Of a DNA stretch of 64,000 nt, positions 59,432 through 64,000 are shown piece by piece. Origin of the DNA: Mycteria americana (Eukaryota; Chordata; Aves; Ciconiiformes; Ciconiidae). Location: the NCBI RefSeq assembly GCF_035582795.1, contig NC_134365.1, positions 72,707,635 to 72,771,634 of the forward strand. Direction: 5' to 3'. Each line of letters starts with the position of its first letter. Within the stretch, counting starts at the first letter, position 1. The translations under genes and the position numbers were made by a program. Below the pieces are notes generated by a model. The model was not told where the DNA came from. It was given only the letters and a program-made list of their open reading frames with translations, and did no database searches.

Positions 59432-62400
59432 CTGTAAATATAATGATGCTTCATTAGTGTCTTAACCACAAATGCAAAGATTATGATGGAGTGTTTTTAT
59501 GATCTACTATGCAAGTAAGGCATAATTTATGATTCTCTAAATAACTCTTTAAAATAAACTGAAATGATCCAGAACCCAAATCCCATTTCTACTGGTTTTC
59601 TCCTCTACATATACAGTATTTCAATTCTGGCATTTTTGGACACAGCGTGAAAAACTCCAGTGTCTTTCAGGATGTGGTGTTTTTTGAAACCGAAGACTTT
59701 TAGCCCAGTCATATTTAAACATGAGGGAAGCATACATTTTAACATCCAAAGATGTTATGTGCTGCACTTATTGTTCTGATAGCAAATTAAATAACTTGTG
59801 AATCAACAGTGATGGTGCCTTAGAGAAGAATGGTATTGCAGCAGTAATGCACTGCCCAGCTGAGGCAGAAAAAAAGTGTAGTGCCAGACCTTCTACCATG
59901 ACAACTTAAGTCTGTTAAAGATCTCCTTTTACATATGAGTGATTCCCAGTATCAGAGATAAGGCATGCCTCAGAAACTACATGTTTATCTGGTTGTTGAA
60001 ACATTTGGAGAAGCTATAGTTCTCAACTTCAAACTTAATTAATGTACCTGCACAAAAAACAAAACAATCCCCTCTCCAAAACCCCAAACCTGTTTTGCTT
60101 TATATGACTGTAAATGTCCTTTATTTCATAATAATAAATAATGTCACTTTTGATTTAAAAAAATGTTCTGTGTTTTATCTATGTATATATAATTGCAGTT
60201 ATTTAAGTAAGTATCTGTTATGAATAAGTAACTACGTTCAGAATTGCAGTTTTCAAAATCCTTCTTTAGGTGTGTCTGGATGTGTGTGTAGTCTTTGGGA
60301 CCCTCATTTATTTCGGTTTGGATTTTCTTGATTCTTTTATATGACATGAAATTTCACCTGGCATCTAAGGTTCAGCTTCTGGGCAGCAGATATTAAAGCT
60401 GTCCAGGCGTTATGCATTTGAGATCAACTTTTAGAGCATGCACAGAGTATGTGGAAGACTTGGTTTATTTTCTATCCAAAGACACACTTCAAGGACTAAG
60501 ACTCATTTCTAAATACTGTATTCTAGCCCCTACTTACAGAATATTCTACAAAGTGTCCTGAGAGAAGTAAAACTACTTTTTTATAGAAATTGTTCCAATT
60601 TGTATGAAATAATTAACTATTCATTGACCCAGTGATAACAGCAGTAATAACTGAATTCCTGTCCTGTATTAGTATTCTACATGGCAGATTCATCGGGATA
60701 GGGACTGTAACCCAGGACCCCCCTCCTCTTGCCTTTAACCACCCAGCTAGAGAATTATTCTCACCTTCAGCCCCTCTGAGTATATCTACTTAATCATTGC
60801 ATGAAAAATCAAATAATGCTACAGGTAGGCAGCAAGTATTCTTCCCCAGTGTAATCTACAGCTGGGTTGGGAGGCTGCTGCTGGGGAAGGGAAGGCAGTG
60901 ATGATATGCATTTGAATCCTTTCAAGAGAAAATGCAGAGGAGGGTGGCAATGGCACAACTTTGTCCCACTGCCTGTCAAAGAAAAAAAAAAGATGTAAGC
61001 ACTGCTCAGCTTTTGGAAGCAACTTGCCCTCAGGGGACACATCAGGGATACAAATCCTAGGGAAGGAGGGATGGTCCTGTAGTGCAGATTAAAGCAATCG
61101 GAGCTGTGAACAGTAAGATTTAAATCCTAACTCACTCTTCAGCATGGTTTAGATGATTCTTTCCTAAGAAATTGAGACTGTTGTGACTCCCTCTGTAAGA
61201 CAGATTATTTTCCCCTTTCACTATTTAGGGAGCTCAGGTACCTAAAGCAAAACCATGGTTCCAGACCTGGAATCCAGAGGTCTCAACGTTAAGCATTGCA
61301 ATAAATTTTGAAATTATCTGTCAGTTCATCTCTTAGAAGCATTTTATTTATGCCTCTGGGCATCTTGATGGCATCTTACATTTTTTTACATTGTGTTAAG
61401 TGGGGGTTGGGGCAATTTGTTTGGCACTGTTTATAGTTTTGGTACCTATGCTCATCTCCTAGCATTTTTAATTACTCCACTCAAAATCTTTCCTGTAGAA
61501 TCTGCATGCTCTTACTTTTCCAAAATAAGAATCCCCCATTTGTGACTGAAATACAGGCACATTAGAGACATACTGAAAAATTATATATAAAAAACAATAA
61601 ATCCCAAATTGATGGTTTTACAAGCATATGTAAGCTTTAGTGTCTGCTATTTAAATTTGTCTCAGACATCGTGAGTTGGGGGGGGACGTTTCATTATCCT
61701 GAAATATATAAATAAAAGGAAAGTAAAAGGTGATCAGTGTAAAAATTTATGGTGGAGAAAAACAAGTGTGCTTTAAGAGTAATATCTTTGTCCTTGTGTA
61801 ACTCCTCAACCTCAACTAAGAATCACAAACAGCTTTATGACTTCAGAACCTGGAAAGAAAAAGCCATTAAAAATCCTGTTAAGCTTAATAAAAAAGGCAC
61901 AGTGCCCATTGCCAGCTCCAACATTTTTCCTTCACATCTTCATTCACTAATAAAAGTTGGTTGGTTGTTTTGTCAGAAATAGCTTTGGAAATTCAATATA
62001 GTAAACAGCCATTTTACATAAGCCTTTCTCTTTAGCCTACTGACTTCTGTGTCTGCTCTTTAAGTGCAGCCTATTAATCACATAAGATTCCAGAAGCTAT
62101 ACTGGTACAATAAAAGGAACACTACCAAGAAAAATACTGTAAATATTTTGCTTAATTTATATTCCTCATTCTCCACTCTGAAAAGTTGCAGATAGGTTAC
62201 CTGAGGTTGGGGGGGGGGGGGGGGGGGGGGGGGGGTTGTTTTAATTTGGCTTGTATTGAGTTTTGAGCCTAGCTGAGTAGAAAGTGCACAAAACTGTTGC
62301 CTTTATAGTAGTTCTGACTAATCTCTCTTCTTATTTCCTATTATAATGAGTTAAAATACCATCTGAGCAGTTTCTATCTAGAATGGCATACTGCAGTAGG

Positions 62401-62778
62401 AATAATTAACTTTCATTAATATTCTTTCGATTTCTACACCATGGATTTGCATTCCGAGACTACAATGACTTAAAAAACCAGAGAGTGCAATTTTTACCTA
62501 CTGTTGTACAATTCTCCTTTAGGAAATAAACATTATGCTGTATTCTAGCAATACTACAGTAATGATAAAAGCCTGGAATGTTGTAGGTTTTTTTGAGCTG
62601 TTAGAAGTGGCTCACATAAAAATATTACCTTTACTCAGGCTCAGCAGTGGTAACGTGAATTGACCAAGGAATTCATTTGCAACCAGAGATATCTCATCCT
62701 CCACACAGAAGCGTATCAATGCCAGTTCTGGAACTTGGACAGTAAAAGAGAAAGTTTCATCCCATCTAGGGCACAAAG
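59349..62778 (-). CDS. PLCZ1: PLCZ1, 3' end (two exons): phospholipase C zeta C2 domain
   Basis: PLC zeta hydrolyses PtdIns(4,5)P2 to IP3 and diacylglycerol. In mammals it is the sperm factor that starts egg calcium oscillations. Two - strand exons, 62629-62778 and 59349-59431, splice in matching phase 1. Together they give 77 residues and a stop, from [20 protein letters not shown] through [17 protein letters not shown] to [20 protein letters not shown] and VHVWYY. This is the C-terminal C2 domain of a delta/zeta-type PLC. The PRW.ETF...VPELALIRF core and the LEPA.LFV.VW end match PLCZ1 as I recall it, and PLCZ1 is the known neighbour of PIK3C2G, also convergent, in mammals. The X/Y catalytic domains and EF hands would lie beyond 64000. 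A PLC delta paralogue is the alternative, made unlikely by the synteny. Confidence 0.92.
59432..62628 (-). other. PLCZ1 last intron
   Basis: An AT-rich intron bounded by gtaata and ttacag on the reverse strand. It contains the 27-base G run at 62209-62235 and another G run near 61678-61687. No other repeat or gene is recognised. Open frames around 60144-60347, 60809-61042 and 61749-61982 resemble no protein I know. Confidence 0.7.
62209..62235 (+). repeat. Poly-G run of 27 bases
   Basis: An uninterrupted run of G, read as C on the PLCZ1 coding strand, inside the last PLCZ1 intron. A very long run like this is a likely site of length polymorphism and sequencing error. Confidence 0.9.
62629..62778 (-). 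CDS. PLCZ1: PLCZ1 penultimate coding exon: C2 domain core
   Basis: Read on the - strand, the acceptor is tcttttcattag (AG at 62780-62779). The exon begins CT TTG TGC CCT AGA TGG and runs 150 bases to AGT AAA G, followed by donor gtaata. Phase is 1 at both ends. It encodes [40 protein letters not shown] and TLPLLSLSK. The loop between CVED and NEFLG, which in PLC delta carries paired acidic residues, here reads [11 protein letters not shown]. Confidence 0.93.
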
Positions 62779-63669
62779 CTAATGAAAAGAGAAAATACAC
62801 AGTATCAAAATACCATTTCATTTATTCTACTTAATATCTGACTTATTGTATTTGCTATCACTACTCTGAACTGGTGAAGATTCATTCTTTTTCCCCGAGA
62901 TTTCTGTGCCCATTTAAATAAATGATGAGACTCCCACTGACTGCAGTGGTATATAGGTCACATCTTTGGTACAGATTATGGAGTTAAAACTGTCAGAGGG
63001 AAGCTCTCAGAATGAAGCAAACACAGACAGCTTGGGACTTGCCTACAGTATGCAGGCCAGCCCCTTCTAAGGATTTGTCATGTATTAGTTACATAATACT
63101 GTAAATCAAAAGCCTAAGAAAGTTGGTGTCATCTCTTAGAAGAGAGCAAAATGGGACAGCGCTAGCCAGGTTAAGAACCTCTGCTCAACTTAAATTTTCC
63201 TATAGCCACAACAGTTTCATGTTTTTGCCAAAGTTTCTCCTTTTACAGTGTTGGAAATCAGGCAGGAGCTAAATAAATTAAGGCAGTAGAGCGATCACTT
63301 GACTAAAAACACAAAAAGAGGATGTGGAACAGGCGGGGGTGTGTGCTCTGTCTTGAGCAATGCTCATACAGAGAGAAAAGAAATTCAGGGGCCGATTTAA
63401 AACAGCAGCCATCTACAAAAAGGAAAAAGGAAAAAGGAAAAATAGAAGACGGAGGTACAGAAGAAGGGACATCACAGGGAACTTTTAGTCTGAGACTTCA
63501 AGAAGATCTGTATGATAAAGGTAAGGGAATGCTCGAAGACAACGACAAAGAGTACACACTTCACCTGTCAAGCAGTGAAGGGACTAGTCCTACTAGAAAC
63601 TTCATATGAGCTAAGTGATGAAGTCACAGAAATTTCTTCAGAAAAAATGTCTTTAAATTTACCGATTAG
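62779..63669 (-). other. PLCZ1 upstream intron (partial)
   Basis: No further PLCZ1 exon was recognised between the C2 exon and the LTR at 63670. A short A/G-rich tract (gaaaaaggaaaaaggaaaa) lies near 63421-63445. The + strand open frame 63322-63609 is low in complexity (K/E/G-rich) and not recognised. Confidence 0.6.
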
Positions 63670-64000
63670 TGTACTGGTTGTGCCTGGGATAGGGTTAATT
63701 TTCTTCATATCAACCCATATGGTGCTATGTTTTGGATTTGTGACAAAAACAGTGTTGATAACACACCAATGTTTTAGCTATTCCTGAGCTGTGCTTACCC
63801 AGCGTCAAGGACTTCTCTCTTTCTCACACTTCAACCCCCTCCTCCCCATCCCAGCGAGTAGGCTGGGGGTGCCCAAGAAGTTGGGAGGAGACACAGCTGG
63901 GACAGCTGACCCCAACTGACCAAAAGGATACCCCAAGATACATAACATTATGCTCAGCATAAAAAAACTGTGGGAAAGAAGGAGGAAGGGAAGATGTTCA
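63670..64000 (+). mobile_element. LTR D, variant of the same family, cut by the window end
   Basis: It begins TGTACTGGTTGTGCCTGGGA and carries gggttaattttc, ttttggatttgtga, tgttgataacaca, tcaaggacttct and cccaactgaccaaa in the same order as LTRs A and C. It differs from them by a C-rich insertion (about 63823-63855) and continues past 64000, so neither its length nor its right target duplication can be read. It sits in the PLCZ1 intron, opposite to that gene. Confidence 0.85.

Noticed and set aside
62161..62206. Possible PLCZ1 acceptor next to the poly-G run
   Set aside because: The reverse strand has C-tract plus cctcag, but the following codons do not match the PLCZ1 C-terminus. The exon at 59349-59431 does, and in the correct phase.
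62880..62905. Possible upstream PLCZ1 exon end (reverse strand aaaaagaatgaatc)
   Set aside because: The reverse strand hints at a KKN-like end, but no GT donor follows and the upstream sequence does not continue as PLC.
1..64000. CRISPR arrays, operons, bacterial promoters or phage modules
   Set aside because: The window is clearly vertebrate: spliced exons, LINE/SINE/LTR debris and no prokaryotic gene organisation.

Overview
This is a vertebrate nuclear genomic window, most likely from a bird. It has long introns separated by short exons with GT...AG borders, CR1-type LINE debris, a few MIR-like SINE fragments, and several copies of one ERVL-like LTR family that is common in bird genomes. 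It is not prokaryotic: there are no operons, ribosome-binding sites, CRISPR arrays or long intact reading frames. The bird assignment is an inference from repeats and protein similarity. The species cannot be read from the sequence.

The main gene is the 3' part of PIK3C2G (class II phosphatidylinositol 3-kinase, gamma) on the + strand. I place eight coding exons at 2655-2764, 11190-11382, 11949-12070, 16784-16892, 26407-26482, 33927-34021, 50394-50519 and 56298-56450 (stop TAA at 56448-56450). Their lengths sum to 984 bases, exactly 328 codons including the stop. All internal splice sites are GT/AG and every splice phase agrees. They encode the last helices of the lipid-kinase domain, the PX domain and the C-terminal C2 domain. 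The catalytic core lies upstream of the window.

The second gene is the 3' end of PLCZ1 (phospholipase C zeta, the sperm PLC linked to egg activation) on the - strand. It has a C2-domain exon at 62629-62778 and a terminal exon at 59349-59431. The two genes are convergent, with stop codons about 2.9 kb apart, the same arrangement as on human chromosome 12p.

About 98 percent of the window is intron or intergenic DNA. Two complete solo LTRs (20501-21031 sense, 21697-22304 antisense) with perfect 5-bp target duplications form an inverted pair in one PIK3C2G intron. A third (34898-35483) lies in another intron, and a fourth, variant copy starts at 63670 and runs off the window end. Other structure includes ancient CR1 and MIR-like fragments, a 73-bp dispersed duplication (6791-6863 and 10019-10091), a degenerate GGGTTA-rich repeat zone (about 4580-5060), a 26-bp tandem duplication (53536-53587), a CpG-dense patch in the last PIK3C2G intron (about 54110-54440) and a run of 27 G in the last PLCZ1 intron. 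I found no convincing additional gene, RNA gene or new biological system. The open frames seen inside introns look like chance or repeat-derived frames.
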